Both the position numbers and the translations under genes were made by a program. Below the pieces are notes generated by a model. It did not search any database and was not told where the DNA came from. It saw only the letters and a program-made list of their open reading frames with translations. Below, in pieces: positions 50,210-58,439 of a stretch of 58,439 nucleotides of DNA; position 1 is the stretch's first letter, and the number at the start of each line of letters is the position of its first letter. Origin of the DNA: Ilumatobacter sp. (GTDB taxonomy: Bacteria > Actinomycetota > Acidimicrobiia > Acidimicrobiales > Ilumatobacteraceae); NCBI GenBank assembly GCA_013002175.1, contig JABDKP010000026.1, positions 1 to 58,439 on the forward strand. Reading direction: 5' to 3'.

Positions 50210-51541
50210 ATGGTTCAGCGACGCCGGCTCCGGCTCCTGATCCCCGATCGGGAACGACAATCGATCCTGACGTCCGCGGGCGAGCTGCCGTCGCTCGACG
50301 TCGACTTGTCCGAGCGGGAGACAACCACGGCGGCGGCGTGGCGCGTGCTGCCGAGCGTGGGGTTGTCGGGGCCGGTGCTCGACTGCTTCGTGGACCAGTC
50401 GCGAGCGTCCGTCGACGACGACGTCGAGGTCCACGCGGCACTTGTCGAACTCGACGGACCACCCGACGGATGGGTCGCCCCCGGCGGATGGGAGTGGGCT
50501 CCGCTGCGGGGGCCCGCACCGCGCGTCGACCCCGGCCTCGAAAGCGGGTTCAACGAACGGATCGCCGAGCTGCGCGGCGATCGACCCGTCCCCGAACTGC
50601 GCGTCCCGTGGGGCCGCGAGGGCTGGTACGAGCGGGCGAGCGACTGGATCGCCACCGTGCTCCGCGCCGAGGGACGACCCGCGCCCACCGAGATCGTGCA
50701 GGTCCGCCATTGGGGCATCTCGGCGGTGATGCGCGTCGACACGGCCGCAGACCGGTACTGGTTCAAAGCGTCCTTCGGCCCCTTCCGGCGTGAGGCGGCG
50801 ATCACCGCCGCGCTCGATCGTGCCGCCCCCGGCGAGATCACCCGGGTCGTCGCCGCCGACGAGGAGCGCGGGTGGTTGCTGCTCGAGGACATCGACGGGG
50901 TGGTCGTCGGCGAGGATCCCGCACCGACCCGCGCCGCGTTCGACCATCTCGTCGACGTGCAGCTCGCGCTCGCCGGCCGGGAGGAGGAGTTGCGCGCCGC
51001 AGGGTGTCCTCGCCGGCCGATCTCCGAGCTGCCCGACCTCCTGCGAGTCGCGCTCGACACGCCGCTGTTGCGCGCCCTCGACTTCACACCGCGACGCATC
51101 GAGCAACTGATCGCGCGGCTGACCGAGGCGGTCGACGCGGTCCAGGCGGTCGGCGTCCCCGACACGTTCGTGCACGGCGACTTCCATCCGGGCAACGCGA
51201 TGGCGACACCCGACGGGATCCGCATCTTCGACTGGTCCGATGCCGCGTACACCAATCCCCTCGTCGACGTCGCCACGTGGGCGTCGTGGTTCCACGACGA
51301 CCAGCCACGTGTCGAATCGATCTACCGCACGTTTCACGACGCTCGCGCCGAGAAGCTCGGAGACCCGCCGGGCACCGGGCTCGACCGGCTCGACCGGGGC
51401 ACACTCGAGGCAGTTGCCGGCGCGTACCACACGCTGAGCTACGTCGGGATCCTCGGGGCCCTCGAACCCCACCGGCGCGCCGAGCACGCCGAAGGGATCA
51501 ACGAGTTCTTCACGTTGCTCGACTCGGCCACACCGCCGTGA
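50210..51541 (+). CDS. Phosphotransferase (APH-fold) with an extra N-terminal domain
   Basis: 443 residues from ATG 50210, nine bases after the flavoprotein stop. The kinase-like part (about 150-440) has the aminoglycoside phosphotransferase signatures VHGDFHPGNAM (catalytic loop) and RIFDWSDAAY (metal-binding Asp). The first ~130 residues (RLRLLIPDRERQSIL, VHAALVELDGPP) form a separate part that I do not recognise; a Nudix-like shape is possible. It is probably a small-molecule kinase; no evidence for antibiotic resistance. It ends near the dioxygenase start, with overlapping reading only at a few bases. Confidence 0.82.
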   Translation: MVQRRRLRLLIPDRERQSILTSAGELPSLDVDLSERETTTAAAWRVLPSVGLSGPVLDCFVDQSRASVDDDVEVHAALVELDGPPDGWVAPGGWEWAPLRGPAPRVDPGLESGFNERIAELRGDRPVPELRVPWGREGWYERASDWIATVLRAEGRPAPTEIVQVRHWGISAVMRVDTAADRYWFKASFGPFRREAAITAALDRAAPGEITRVVAADEERGWLLLEDIDGVVVGEDPAPTRAAFDHLVDVQLALAGREEELRAAGCPRRPISELPDLLRVALDTPLLRALDFTPRRIEQLIARLTEAVDAVQAVGVPDTFVHGDFHPGNAMATPDGIRIFDWSDAAYTNPLVDVATWASWFHDDQPRVESIYRTFHDARAEKLGDPPGTGLDRLDRGTLEAVAGAYHTLSYVGILGALEPHRRAEHAEGINEFFTLLDSATPP

Positions 51542-51559
51542 GTGGGTAGCGTCGCGGCG

Positions 51560-52423
51560 ATGGACGTCACCCATCTGCCGGCGACCGCTGACGACCAGAC
51601 GATCCACGACGTACTGCTGCGCGACGGTGCCGTCATCGTCGACGAGTTGGCGAGCACCGACGTGATCGACTCGATCGCCGCCGAGATGCAGCCCTTCATC
51701 GATGCCACACCCTGGGGCGGCGACGACTTCACCGGCCGCACCACCCGCCGCACCGGCGCCCTCGTCGCCCGGTCGGTCGCGAGCCACCAACTCGTCCAGC
51801 ACGCGACGATCCTGGGCGTCGCGGCACGGCTGCTGCACCGCGCGAAGAGCTACCAGTTGCACCTGACGCAGACGATCGCGATCGGGCCTGGCTCGCCGGC
51901 GCAGGCAATCCACCGCGACGAATGGGCGTTCGACTTCTTCGAGTTCCCGGCGGACTACCACGTGCAGTGCAACACGATCTGGGCGATGACCGACTTCTCC
52001 GAGCGCAACGGCGCGACGCGCCTGATCCCCGGCAGCCAGGCCGATCCCTCGTCGTTCCACCGTGGGCGGGACGACGACGGCGCCGACGAAACCGTCCCCG
52101 CCGAGATGGCGAAGGGGTCGTGTCTGCTCTACACCGGCAAGGTGTACCACGGCGGCGGAGCGAACGAATCGGACGACACCAGAACCGGGTTGAACATCAC
52201 CTACAACGTGGGCTGGCTGCGCCAGGAGGAGAACCAGTACCTCTCCGTGCCGCCCGACGTCGCGGCCACACTGCCTGACGACCTGCTCCGGTTGATGGGG
52301 TACCGCATCGGCGCCTACGCGCTGGGGTACATCGACGACGTCCGCGATCCCCTCGAAGCGGTCAGGGGTCGCGGGGCCGCCGACCCGCAGGCGTTCGGCG
52401 AACAGCCGGTCCCGCCCGGCTGA
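51560..52423 (+). CDS. Phytanoyl-CoA dioxygenase family protein
   Basis: 287 residues from ATG 51560; an in-frame GTG at 51542 could add six residues. Fe(II)/2-oxoglutarate oxygenase fold with first ligands in IHRDEWAFDFFEF (HxD) and the distal His in YTGKVYHGGGANES. The double-stranded helix and the loop TRLIPGSQ are typical. These enzymes hydroxylate unactivated carbons in branched lipids or secondary metabolites. Substrate is unknown. The close spacing after the APH-fold gene suggests one transcript. Confidence 0.88.
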   Translation: MDVTHLPATADDQTIHDVLLRDGAVIVDELASTDVIDSIAAEMQPFIDATPWGGDDFTGRTTRRTGALVARSVASHQLVQHATILGVAARLLHRAKSYQLHLTQTIAIGPGSPAQAIHRDEWAFDFFEFPADYHVQCNTIWAMTDFSERNGATRLIPGSQADPSSFHRGRDDDGADETVPAEMAKGSCLLYTGKVYHGGGANESDDTRTGLNITYNVGWLRQEENQYLSVPPDVAATLPDDLLRLMGYRIGAYALGYIDDVRDPLEAVRGRGAADPQAFGEQPVPPG

Positions 52424-52426
52424 GCG

Positions 52427-53065
52427 TCACCCGACGGGCGCGAGGTCTGCGGCGGCGAACGCGACGCCGAACCGGACGCACCAGATGACGACCGTGTCGA
52501 ACTCTGCGAGGTCGACGTCGGCCGGGATCTCGTAGTTCTGGGGGCCGATGTTGCCCTTGAGGTCGCCGAGGTCGTGGAACTCTCCGGACGCTCCGAAGTC
52601 GTCGGCGTCGGCGTCGGCGTCGGCGGTCGTCAGGTAGACGTTGAGGTCCGGCCCATTGTCGGTCTCGAAGTCCTCGAACCGCAGGAACCGCTGAGTGGAT
52701 CCGTCGTTGAGCACCTTCGCGAGTCCGCGGCCGGGGTGGCTACGCGGCCCGAACATCCCCTCGTACACGGTGACGATCTCGGCTGCCGCCATGTCCGGCA
52801 TCGGCTCGGCGACGGTCGCCGCGGCATCGATGCCCTCATCGGCCATCACCTCGTTCATCGCGTCCGTCGTCGCGTCGTCGACCGCATCCGACGCGAGGCC
52901 CGACGCGTTCGCACCGGAGGCGAACACCGGCACGTCCTCGTTCACCTTGTCGTCGATGAAGAGCGTGTGGATGCCGAACACACCGAACGCCAGGTAGCCG
53001 ACCACGACCGCTCCGACCAGCGCGATCGGGGCGACGATCTTGAGGTTGTCGCGGACCCAGCGCAT
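52427..53065 (-). CDS. Membrane-anchored DM13-domain protein
   Basis: 212 residues from ATG 53065. An N-terminal membrane helix (KIVAPIALVGAVVVGYLAFGV, about 8-28) is followed by an acidic stalk and a C-terminal DM13-type domain (about 105-212) with DLNVYLTTADA and the closing VVIWCVRFGVAFAAADL. The conserved Cys in IWCVRF fits the proposed redox role of DM13 domains; that role is inferred from the family. It is convergent with the dioxygenase gene. Confidence 0.85.
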   Translation of the reverse strand: MRWVRDNLKIVAPIALVGAVVVGYLAFGVFGIHTLFIDDKVNEDVPVFASGANASGLASDAVDDATTDAMNEVMADEGIDAAATVAEPMPDMAAAEIVTVYEGMFGPRSHPGRGLAKVLNDGSTQRFLRFEDFETDNGPDLNVYLTTADADADADDFGASGEFHDLGDLKGNIGPQNYEIPADVDLAEFDTVVIWCVRFGVAFAAADLAPVG

Positions 53066-53097
53066 GCCCACCACGCTACGTGATCACCGGCCCCGTG

Positions 53098-53697
53098 TCA
53101 GCCGGACAGGTGCGTACGGACGAGCGACCGGAGCAGGTCGAGGCCGACGCCCTTCGTCGCGCTGACCCAGACGACGTCGCCCCGGTCGAGCCGGCAGCCC
53201 GCGGCGAGCTCCTTCTTGCGCGTCTCCCGCTTCGCCGATTTCACCTTGTCGTGCTTCGTCGCGACGACCGTGTGCGGGACCTCGTGATAGCGCAGCCAGT
53301 CCAGCATCTGGACATCCAGCTTCGTCGGGCCGATCTCGCCGTCGACGAGGGCGAACACCATCACGAGATGATCGCGCTCCAGCAGGTACCCCTCGATCAT
53401 CTCCGGCCAGTCGCGGCGGACCGACTTCGCGGCCTTGGCGTAGCCGTAGCCGGGCAGATCCACGATCGTGCCGAGACCGTCACCCTCCTCGGACCGGAAC
53501 AGGTTGATCAGCTGCGTCCGGCCGGGCGTGTTCGACACCCGCGCCAGCTGCTTCTGGTTCGCGAGTGCGTTGATCAGCGACGACTTGCCGACGTTGGAGC
53601 GGCCGACGAAAGCGACCTCTGCGACGGCCGCCGGCAACGTGTCGACCCGCGACGCCGACTCGACGAACGAGATCCGGAGGGGTCCGCCACTGCTCAC
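53098..53697 (-). CDS. engB: Ribosome biogenesis GTPase EngB (YsxC/YihA)
   Basis: 199 residues from GTG 53697. G1 FVGRSNVGKSSLINAL, G3 DLPGYGYAKA, G4 ATKHDKVKSAKR and G5 VSATKG are those of EngB, a GTPase needed for assembly of the large ribosomal subunit. The switch region VSNTPGRTQLINLF is conserved. Length is normal. It stands between unrelated genes and is usually essential. Confidence 0.94.
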   Translation of the reverse strand: MSSGGPLRISFVESASRVDTLPAAVAEVAFVGRSNVGKSSLINALANQKQLARVSNTPGRTQLINLFRSEEGDGLGTIVDLPGYGYAKAAKSVRRDWPEMIEGYLLERDHLVMVFALVDGEIGPTKLDVQMLDWLRYHEVPHTVVATKHDKVKSAKRETRKKELAAGCRLDRGDVVWVSATKGVGLDLLRSLVRTHLSG

Positions 53698-53789
53698 GTG
53701 ACCAATCTCGCAGGATTCGCGGTCGATCGGACGCTCCGGTTGCGCGAAGATTGATGACCGCGGCGCAACGCCGCCCGGAGGAGGGCACC

Positions 53790-54440
53790 ATGATCGTCAC
53801 ACTGTTCCGCACCAACGGCCATCGGCCGCGGGCCGCGACCGCTGTTGCAGCGCTCGCGCTCCTCGCAGCGAGTGGCTGCGGCAAGGCTGCCGAAAATCTC
53901 GCCGAGCGGGGCATCGAGGAGGCGATCGAGCGGGAGAGTGGCGGTGAGGTCGACGTCGACCTCGGCGGCGGAGGCTTCAATGTCGAAACCGACGAGGGCA
54001 GCATCCGTGTCGGCGACGACGGCTCGTTCGTCGTCGAAGGTCAGGACGGCGAGGTGATCACCGGCGGCGCCGACGACGACGGATTCAACTTCCAGTCCGA
54101 GGATGGCGACAACGTCTTCCGCGCCGGCGACGGCATCCCGTCCGAGTGGCCATCCGACATCCCGCGGCCTGACGGGCTGACGACCGTCCAGGGCACCTAC
54201 ACCAGCTCCGACGGCTTTGCGCAGACCACGGTCGTGGGGACGCCGTCGGGTACCGCGGCCGACTACCTCCAGGCCTACGCCGCGTCGCTCGAAGGCCTCG
54301 GCTACGAGCGGACGTCGCTCTTCGAGGGCAACGGCAACTCCCAGTACACGTTCGAGGGCCCGACGTACATCGTGACGCTGTTCGGCAACGACAACGGGGC
54401 CCCGACCGTGACCGTCGGCGTGTCTCCGAGCCAACAGTGA
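53790..54440 (+). CDS. Secreted lipoprotein of unknown function
   Basis: 216 residues from ATG 53790, behind CGGAGGAGGG. A signal with hydrophobic core AVAALALLAASGC and a lipobox-like Cys near 30, then an acidic Gly/Asp-rich zone (GEVDVDLGGGGFNVE, two GD-like repeats), then a folded C-terminal part from RPDGLTTVQG to VTVGVSPSQ. I do not recognise the family. The acidic repeats may bind calcium or other cations, which is a guess from composition. Confidence 0.75.
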   Translation: MIVTLFRTNGHRPRAATAVAALALLAASGCGKAAENLAERGIEEAIERESGGEVDVDLGGGGFNVETDEGSIRVGDDGSFVVEGQDGEVITGGADDDGFNFQSEDGDNVFRAGDGIPSEWPSDIPRPDGLTTVQGTYTSSDGFAQTTVVGTPSGTAADYLQAYAASLEGLGYERTSLFEGNGNSQYTFEGPTYIVTLFGNDNGAPTVTVGVSPSQQ

Positions 54441-54449
54441 CGCGCCGGG

Positions 54450-54659
54450 TCAGCCGCTGACCAGCGACGCGAGCGCCCACAGCGCGGCGACGAGGCCGAT
54501 CCCGGCATAGAGCAGGCTGCGCGCGACCGGCGCCTGCTCGAGATTGCCGTCGTCGAGTTGCCGCTCGGGCGGCCGGACGACAGCGAGGAAATTGCCGACG
54601 CACAGGGCCGCGCCGAATGCGAGCACGAGGTACGCGAGGAGGTCCTCTCCGAGGAACAT
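54450..54659 (-). CDS. Small protein with two membrane helices
   Basis: 69 residues from ATG 54659 (or 73 from ATG 54671). Two membrane helices, LLAYLVLAFGAALCVGNFLAV and LLYAGIGLVAALWALASLV, are joined by a basic/acidic loop VRPPERQLDDGNLEQAPVARS. I recall similar small proteins in other actinobacteria but give no name. It is convergent with the lipoprotein gene, ending 9 bases apart. Confidence 0.75.
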   Translation of the reverse strand: MFLGEDLLAYLVLAFGAALCVGNFLAVVRPPERQLDDGNLEQAPVARSLLYAGIGLVAALWALASLVSG

Positions 54660-54661
54660 GA

Positions 54662-54925
54662 CCACCAGCATGCCCGCCGCGTCGTCTGGCCGACGGTATC
54701 GATCGGGTCCCGGTGCTGGCGCAGCTGGTTGGTCGACACCCCGCTGGGTGACACCACCTCCACCGCGAGTACAACGTGACGATGGAGTGCATCAAGTCCG
54801 AACACGACGTCTTCACCCGCGCCGGGAGTGCACTCGTGCTCGGAGCGAACGACCTGATCGCCGTCGCCGACCGCCGCGTCGACATCACCCGCTCCGCACG
54901 AGCTGCGTGTGTGAGTGCACGATGA
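54662..54925 (+). pseudogene. Possible small ORF or gene remnant upstream of the aminotransferase
   Basis: A frame with protein-like sequence (RLADGIDRVPVLAQLVG, TGA at 54749-54751, then HREYNVTMECIKSEHDVFTR) ends with TGA 54923-54925, which overlaps the aminotransferase ATG as ATGA. The second part can start at ATG 54782 (47 residues). The overlap suggests it is or was translated. It could be a small gene, the remains of a longer one, or chance. I do not recognise the family. Confidence 0.3.
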
Positions 54926-56217
54926 CCCTCGACGACCGCGTCGCAGCAGCCCGCGCCGCCTACGCGAGGGCGCGACCGCAGAGCGCCCGGCTCGGCGACC
55001 GGGCGCGGGTCGTGATGCCGGGTGGCAACACCCGCTCGGTGCTGCATTTCGATCCCTTCCCGTTCCGAGTCGAGCGCGCCGAGTCGAAGTACCTGTGGGA
55101 CGTCGACGGACACCGGCTCGTCGACCTGCTCGGCAACTACACCGCCGGCCTGCTCGGCCACTCCCCCGAGCCGGTCCTCGCGGCTGCGCGGGACGCGCTC
55201 GACGGCGGATGGTCGCTGGGTGCCGTGCACGCCAACGAGGTGCGGCTCGCCGAACTGATCGTCGGGCGATTCGCCTCGATCGAGCAGGTGCGGTTCACCA
55301 ACTCGGGGACCGAGGCCAACCTGATGGCGCTCGCGCTCGCGACGCATCACACCGACCGGCGCACAATCGTCGTCTTCCGCCACGGTTATCACGGCGGCGT
55401 GCTCACGTTCGGGGACGAGGTCGGAGCCGTCACGGTGCCGCACGACTGGCTGCTGCTCGACTTCAACGACGTGGACGCGCTCGTCGAGGCATTCGCGGCC
55501 CACGGCGGCGAGATCGCGGCGGTCCTGGTCGAGCCGATGCAGGGTTCTGCCGGGTGCCTCCCCCCGGCGCCAGGATTCCTGGAGGCGATCCGCGAGCAGA
55601 CCCGTGATCACGGGGCGCTGCTGGTCTTCGACGAGGTGATGACGTCGCGCTTCGCGGTCGGCGGTGCGCAACAGCGCTTCGGCGTGAGCCCGGACATCAC
55701 CACCCTCGGGAAATACCTCGCCGGTGGGCTGACGTTCGGCGCGTTCGGTGGTCGGCACGAGCTGATGCGAGCGTTCGATCCGGCATCGCCGCCCGGCGGG
55801 CGCCGGCCGCTCGGTCATGCCGGCACGTTCAACAACAACGTCGCGTCGATGGCTGCCGGGGTCGCCGCGCTGACCGAGGTGTTGACGCCCGAGCAATTGG
55901 ACGCAACGAATGCTCGGGGCGACCGGTTGCGCGTCGCGCTGGACGCCGTGTTCCGCACCCGCCGACTGCCGCTGTGTGTCACCGGCATCGGCTCGCTGAT
56001 GAACGTCCACGGCACCGCCGGACCGGTGCGCTCGGCGGCGGACCTCGCGACGGCCGACAGCAGGCTGAAGGAGCTGCTCTTCTTCGCGCTGCTCGATGCG
56101 GGGTACTACCTCGCGCCCCGCGGTTTCATCGCGCTGTCGCTCGAGATCACCGACGACGACGTCGATGGTGTCATCGCCGCCGTCGATGCGTGGGCCGCGC
56201 ACGAGTCGACGACCTGA
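54922..56217 (+). CDS. Class III aminotransferase, glutamate-1-semialdehyde-aminomutase-like
   Basis: 431 residues from ATG 54922. PLP fold with FTNSGTEANLMALALA, GYHGGVLTFG, LVFDEVMTSR (PLP Asp) and the PLP Lys in TTLGKYLAGGLTFGAFGG near residue 265. The order and lengths are those of the GSA aminomutase subgroup. No heme-pathway gene is nearby, so it may instead transfer amino groups in another pathway. GTFNNN near 300 is conserved in this subgroup. Confidence 0.9.
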   Translation: MTLDDRVAAARAAYARARPQSARLGDRARVVMPGGNTRSVLHFDPFPFRVERAESKYLWDVDGHRLVDLLGNYTAGLLGHSPEPVLAAARDALDGGWSLGAVHANEVRLAELIVGRFASIEQVRFTNSGTEANLMALALATHHTDRRTIVVFRHGYHGGVLTFGDEVGAVTVPHDWLLLDFNDVDALVEAFAAHGGEIAAVLVEPMQGSAGCLPPAPGFLEAIREQTRDHGALLVFDEVMTSRFAVGGAQQRFGVSPDITTLGKYLAGGLTFGAFGGRHELMRAFDPASPPGGRRPLGHAGTFNNNVASMAAGVAALTEVLTPEQLDATNARGDRLRVALDAVFRTRRLPLCVTGIGSLMNVHGTAGPVRSAADLATADSRLKELLFFALLDAGYYLAPRGFIALSLEITDDDVDGVIAAVDAWAAHESTT

Positions 56218-56226
56218 CGACGCTCG

Positions 56227-56982
56227 TCAGGCGTCGCGACGGTTGTTCACCGCGATACCGATCACCGTGATCAGCAGCGCGAACATCCCGAAGTAGACCC
56301 CGCCGTAGATCCGCCCACCGGGGGCATCCGACGGGTTCGGAATCACCAGTGCGAAGGCCGACGTGTACGGCAACAGGCGCGTCGGCTCGTCGACGCCGGC
56401 GACGCTGAGCACACCATTGAGAATCGATTCGAGCAGCAGCGGCCAGAGGATGATCAGCGACACGGCAGCCGGAGAGTTGCGCAACAGCAGGCCGAGCCCG
56501 TACCCGAAGAGCGCCAGGAGCGCACAGAGGATCGGCACACCGAGGAAGGCCGCCAAGGAACCGTCGTCTCCGGACAACCCGACCGACGCCCCCCGCGCGG
56601 ACAGCAGCAAGCTCCCCAACAGATACGCGGCCACGACAGCGACGGCGCCGACCACGAGACCGTAGACGGTGGAGAGCACCGCCTTCGCGACGAACACGGT
56701 GGTTCGCTGCGGGGTCGCAGCGAGCGTCGGGCGGATCGTGTTGTGGGAGAACTCCGACGTGATCCCCAATGCGGCGAGCACCCCGACGGTCATCGCGATC
56801 AGCACGGAGAACCCGCCGATCAACGACATCAGGTCGTCAGGGCGGGTGCGGCGCGGTTCGCTGCTGAGCATGCCGACCAGGCCGACGACGACCAGCAGCA
56901 GGCCGACCGCGCCGATCGTCAGCCAGACGTGGAGCCTGACGGTGCGGAACTTCAGGACTTCGGAGCGCAGGAGGTTGATCAC
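56227..56982 (-). CDS. ABC-2-type transporter permease
   Basis: 251 residues from GTG 56982, overlapping the ATPase stop as GTGA. Six membrane segments are seen, including LTIGAVGLLLVVVGLVGML, FSVLIAMTVGVLAALGI, YGLVVGAVAVVAAYLLGSLL and the last FALLITVIGIAVN. The TSEFSHNTIRPTLAATP segment is usual in ABC-2 permeases of the bacitracin/antibiotic type. With the ATPase it forms an exporter; substrate is unknown. Confidence 0.88.
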   Translation of the reverse strand: MINLLRSEVLKFRTVRLHVWLTIGAVGLLLVVVGLVGMLSSEPRRTRPDDLMSLIGGFSVLIAMTVGVLAALGITSEFSHNTIRPTLAATPQRTTVFVAKAVLSTVYGLVVGAVAVVAAYLLGSLLLSARGASVGLSGDDGSLAAFLGVPILCALLALFGYGLGLLLRNSPAAVSLIILWPLLLESILNGVLSVAGVDEPTRLLPYTSAFALVIPNPSDAPGGRIYGGVYFGMFALLITVIGIAVNNRRDA

Positions 56983-57953
56983 CGGCCACCTCCGCCCGGG
57001 CGGTCGACGATCGGTGGCGGCAGCGGCGCCGACGACGCGACCGGAGACGGCGCCTCCGATGCGAACTCCTGCGCGCCGGCGGTCGCCCGGAGGAACGCGT
57101 CCTCCAGCGACTCGGACCTCGTCGTCAGCTCGTGCAACACGATCGCGTCGCGGGCTGCGATCTCGCCGACCGCGGCGGCAGTGATGCCGTGGATGTCCGC
57201 GACCTGACCATCGACGCGTTCGACGCGCGCGCCGACCGCGGTGGCTGCGACCGCGATGGCGTCGAGTTGGGGACTGCCCACGCGCACCCACTTCGTGGAG
57301 TGGCGGTCGACGAATTCGTCGACCGAGCACTGTTCGATCAATCTGCCCCGGCCGATGACGACCAGATCGTCCGCCATCAACGCGATCTCCGCCAGCAGGT
57401 GGCTGCTGACGAGCACCGTCCGACCGCCGCGTGCGAGGTGGGTGAGCACATCGCGGATCCAGCGGATGCCCTCCGGGTCGAGCCCGTTCGCCGGCTCGTC
57501 GAGGACGACCGTGCCCGGGTCGCCCAACAGCACGCCGGCAAGACCGAGACGTTGCCGCATGCCGAGCGAATACGCCTTGACACGGCGGTCGGCAGCGTCG
57601 GTCAGCCCGACCAGCTCGAGCGTCTCGTCGACCCGCGACGCCGCGATACCGTTCGACATCGCCATCCACCGCAGGTGATTCCGACCGCTCCGGCCGGGGT
57701 GCACGAACCCTGCGTCGAGCAGCGACCCGACCTCGAAGAGCGGGTTGACGATCGACGTGTACGACCGGCCGGCGAACGACGCGCTGCCGGCGTTCGCCCG
57801 GTCGAGGCCGAGCATGCACCGCATCGTCGTGCTCTTGCCGGAACCGTTCGGACCGAGGAACCCCGTGACGCGGCCGGGCCGGGCGTCGAAGCTGAGATCG
57901 TCGACCGCAACGACCGAGCCGAACCGCTTGGTGACGTTGCGTACCTCGATCAC
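56979..57953 (-). CDS. ABC transporter ATP-binding protein
   Basis: 324 residues from GTG 57953. Walker A GPNGSGKSTTMRC, signature YSLGMRQRLGLAGVLL, Walker B VVLDEPANGLDPEG and the H-loop VSSHLL are complete. The C-terminal ~110 residues are an extension with a short Pro-rich tail. This type pairs with ABC-2 permeases in bacteriocin/lantibiotic immunity or drug export. Partner permease is translationally coupled. Target unknown. Confidence 0.93.
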   Translation of the reverse strand: MIEVRNVTKRFGSVVAVDDLSFDARPGRVTGFLGPNGSGKSTTMRCMLGLDRANAGSASFAGRSYTSIVNPLFEVGSLLDAGFVHPGRSGRNHLRWMAMSNGIAASRVDETLELVGLTDAADRRVKAYSLGMRQRLGLAGVLLGDPGTVVLDEPANGLDPEGIRWIRDVLTHLARGGRTVLVSSHLLAEIALMADDLVVIGRGRLIEQCSVDEFVDRHSTKWVRVGSPQLDAIAVAATAVGARVERVDGQVADIHGITAAAVGEIAARDAIVLHELTTRSESLEDAFLRATAGAQEFASEAPSPVASSAPLPPPIVDRPGGGGR

Positions 57954-58010
57954 CCGGACACCGTACGTGACCTCGTCACGGCGGCGCGTGACAGCGACCG
58001 TGCGCGGTGT

Positions 58011-58439
58011 TCAGCTCGGCTGAGCGAACACCTGCACCCAGTACGCCGAACCGTCGGCGGACGACCGGGTCAGCGACACGCCGAGGTGGGTCATCCGGGG
58101 GTTGAGGATGTTGGCACGATGGCCGGGCGACGCCATCCACGCGGCGACGACCGCTTCGGCGGTCTCGAAGTTGCACGCGATGTTCTCGGCCCAGGTGCGC
58201 ACCCTCAGCCCCGTCCGGGCGATGCGGTCACCGGTGTTCGATCCGTCCGTGCCGGTATGGGACAACGAGCCATTGCCGCACGGCTTGTGGCGCTGGTCGA
58301 GGCCGTGCATCTCCGCCGCCGCGGCGAGGTCGGGATGGTACGCAAGCGGCGCGAGGCTCCGCTGGGACCGTTCGGCATTCGTGCGATCGAGCACGGCCTG
58401 CTCGGCCGCCGTCGGCGCGGGGGTCGGCGCGGTCGTCGG
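58011..58439 (-). CDS. CAP/SCP-domain secreted protein (5' end outside window)
   Basis: The last 142 residues are visible, the frame being open to the window edge at 58439. A Pro/Thr/Ala-rich linker (TTAPTPAPTAAEQ) leads into a CAP domain: LDRTNAERSQRSLAPLAYHPDL, AAEMHGLDQ, GSLSHTGTDG, WAENIACNFETAEAVVAAWMASPGHRANILNP and THLGVSLTR. The conserved His pair and Glu of bacterial CAP proteins are present (SHTG, AENI, PGHR). It is probably exported, the signal lying upstream. Function in bacteria is unclear. Confidence 0.88.
   Translation of the reverse strand, partial: PTTAPTPAPTAAEQAVLDRTNAERSQRSLAPLAYHPDLAAAAEMHGLDQRHKPCGNGSLSHTGTDGSNTGDRIARTGLRVRTWAENIACNFETAEAVVAAWMASPGHRANILNPRMTHLGVSLTRSSADGSAYWVQVFAQPS

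Noticed and set aside
49772-52150. A 792-codon minus-strand open frame
   Set aside because: It is antisense to three genes with clear catalytic motifs and is Arg/Val/Glu-rich without domains.
1-58439. tRNA, rRNA, CRISPR arrays and insertion sequences
   Set aside because: Read-through of intergenic regions found no cloverleaf T-loop pattern, no regularly spaced direct repeats outside the giant gene, and no transposase.

Overview
The window is GC-rich (roughly two-thirds G+C) actinobacterial DNA with dense genes, many GTG starts and frequent ATGA/GTGA stop-start overlaps. The gene content (organosulfate and haloalkane hydrolases, an AcuI-like acrylyl-CoA reductase, a geranylgeranyl-reductase-type flavoprotein, SARP/BTAD and Rrf2 regulators, a giant secreted repeat protein) suggests a marine or aquatic Acidimicrobiia/Ilumatobacter-like organism. 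That placement is inference. I see no tRNA, rRNA, CRISPR array, integrase or transposase.

Layout: (1) 1-2291: the end of an unknown gene, tryptophanase behind a structured leader, and a small Tat-like exported protein. (2) 2441-15270: a minus-strand locus of a ~3,450-residue secreted repeat/beta-helix protein, three tail-collar (MdpB-like) proteins and a GNAT, meeting a convergent DUF6916 gene with no phage genes nearby. (3) 15371-20848: a lipoprotein serine hydrolase, and a divergent operon of alkylsulfatase, glutamine synthetase-like enzyme (its gene carries a palindromic element inside the reading frame) and dienelactone hydrolase. (4) 20851-25655: a SARP stub, a one-pass membrane protein and three metabolic genes. 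(5) 25801-27032: a PAS protein coupled to a metallo-beta-lactamase protein. (6) 27106-35743: a tightly coupled operon of TetR, sulfatase, metallo-hydrolase, haloalkane dehalogenase, SCO6745-like protein, SRPBCC protein and a sulfatase fused to a DJ-1/PfpI domain. (7) 35836-41402: PIG-L deacetylase, PadR, class III cyclase, membrane protein, a thioredoxin-like gene with an in-frame TGA in its active site, and dodecin. (8) 41550-45021: cysD-cysNC and an Rrf2 regulator with a candidate operator. (9) 45064-58439: thioesterase, D-hydroxyacid dehydrogenase, a second redoxin with an in-frame TGA, a DAC-like protein, flavoprotein, kinase-like protein, phytanoyl-CoA dioxygenase-like enzyme, DM13 protein, EngB GTPase, aminotransferase, ABC transporter and a CAP-domain protein cut by the window edge.

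The strongest unusual signals are two probable selenoproteins (39605-40414 and 46958-47509). Both have TGA exactly where the first cysteine of a redox CxxC belongs, the same frame continues on both sides, and a hairpin follows. The second is the giant-protein/tail-collar locus. The third is a set of palindromic repeat families: one inside a glutamine synthetase gene, and one that supplies stop codons or C-terminal tails to unrelated genes. A sulfur theme runs through the window: two formylglycine-type sulfatases, an alkylsulfatase, sulfate activation and an AcuI-like reductase.
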